From: Vandiemenella viatica
Taxonomy: Eukaryota > Arthropoda > Insecta > Orthoptera > Morabidae
Direction of reading: 5' to 3'
Assembly: GCA_031002005.1 (NCBI GenBank)
Contig: JARYHS010008074.1
Coordinates: 275,901,930 to 275,965,929, forward strand
DNA: 64,000 nt
Of this stretch, positions 63,476 through 64,000 are shown piece after piece; positions within the stretch are counted from its first letter, which is position 1, and the number at the start of each line of letters is the position of its first letter. The translations under genes and the position numbers were made by a program. The notes under the pieces are model-generated. The model worked only from the letters and a program-made list of their open reading frames with translations. It was not told the DNA's origin and searched no databases.

Positions 63476-64000
63476 AGAAATAATGTTTTGTTTTGACAAC
63501 ATGCTGTCATTTAATTCCTGGTTAAAGTGGAAAAAATCAGCTGCTGAAATTCACCTCAGAATTCAATGTGCCTATGGAGATGTCTGCATGTGCACCAGCA
63601 GTATTAGGAGATGGGGGAACCATTTCAAAGATGGGAACACGAATACCAAAGATGAGCCTTGTAGCAGGCACTGTGGAACTGCCCACACGGAATGCAATAA
63701 GGAAAGAGTTAATGCAATCATTATAGAAGACAGACATATCGCTGTGAATGACATCACTGCAAAACTTGCAGCAGGACATAGTGCAATGAAATACATAATT
63801 CAAATCTTAGGTTGGGAAGGCTTGGAAAGAAGATCTTTCTTCAACAGGATAATGCACATCCACATATTGCTCAAGTTCAGTTAAGGAAGAGATGCGAGGC
63901 CAATGCTACAAGACGCTGGAGGACATTTGGCAAACAGTGCGTCTGCTAGAATGGAGTTCTGTCGTAAGGGTATTTTCAAACTTGCAGAATGATGGAAAAA
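63277..64000 (+). mobile_element. mariner element, internally deleted, runs off the window
   Basis: It begins CGAGGGCCATACTGAAAGTT next to TA (63275-63276), a mariner-type terminus. A 37-nt A run (63435-63471) precedes the transposase frame. The frame 63471-63884 has AAEIHLRIQCAYGDVCMCTS, RRWGNHFKDGNTN, DEPCSRHCGTAHTECNKERV and ITAKLAAGHSAMKYIIQILG, then jumps, through an internal deletion and a frameshift, to QDNAHPHIAQVQLRKRCEA, which is the second catalytic aspartate block. The first aspartate region is missing. The right terminus lies beyond the window. Confidence 0.8.

Noticed and set aside
63471..63884. Possible host SETMAR-like gene
   Set aside because: A mariner terminus with TA lies just upstream, the catalytic region is deleted, and there is no SET domain, so it is simply a transposon.

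Overview
The window is eukaryotic, AT-rich, intron-dominated DNA, most likely from an insect. The evidence is short ORFs only, consensus GT-AG exons separated by kilobase-scale introns, several mariner and Tc1 elements, R1-, I- and CR1-like LINEs, Penelope-like elements (PLEs), and a tRNA-derived SINE that resembles ones I associate with polyneopteran (orthopteroid) insects. That taxonomic guess is weak.

The one host gene I can support lies on the minus strand. Five exons (55806-55988, 26776-26889, 22225-22372, 19867-20076, 12133-12333; transcription runs from high to low coordinates) join in matching phases into one 285-codon frame. It encodes the central part of PELP1, the animal Rix1 homologue that acts in nucleolar 60S ribosome maturation. 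The 5' exons must lie beyond the right edge and the 3' exons beyond the left edge. So most of the window is introns of this gene, one of them about 28.9 kb.

The introns are a dense, layered set of transposable elements. Left part (1-12 kb): inverted-repeat elements, a dead mariner, a two-part repeat split by a palindromic PLE insertion (7692-8045), and a full-length mariner with a SINE inside it (10135-11746). 13-22 kb: PLE fragments, a decayed R1-clade LINE (14850-19345), a PLE GIY-YIG fragment carrying a 170-bp GC-rich insert, and a CR1-like 3' end. 22.6-23.3 kb: a 189-bp tandem array. 29-31 kb: a Helitron Rep remnant. 32.6-38.7 kb: an I-clade LINE with an intact ORF1. 39.6-42.5 kb: a mariner and a Tc1-like element, both with terminal inverted repeats. 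43-45 kb: a PLE split by a CR1-like fragment. 48.9-54.7 kb: a composite insertion of two head-to-head PLE copies bounded by a 15-bp duplication, itself invaded by a hAT (50151-52566, 8-bp duplication) and a SINE (10-bp duplication). 56-64 kb: the first visible PELP1 exon, an LTR-element integrase remnant, more SINEs, the paralogous empty site of the 7.7-kb palindrome, another PLE, an unclassified terminal-inverted-repeat element with a repeated internal motif, and a mariner running off the right edge.

Most element genes are broken by stops, frameshifts or loss of catalytic residues; the exception is ORF1 of the I-clade LINE. The most interesting signals are the PLE palindromes with precise duplications and an empty site, the recurring hammerhead-like hairpins near PLE ends, the unclassified elements at 20881-21050 and 61991-62924, and the fact that every copy of the main SINE lies in one orientation.
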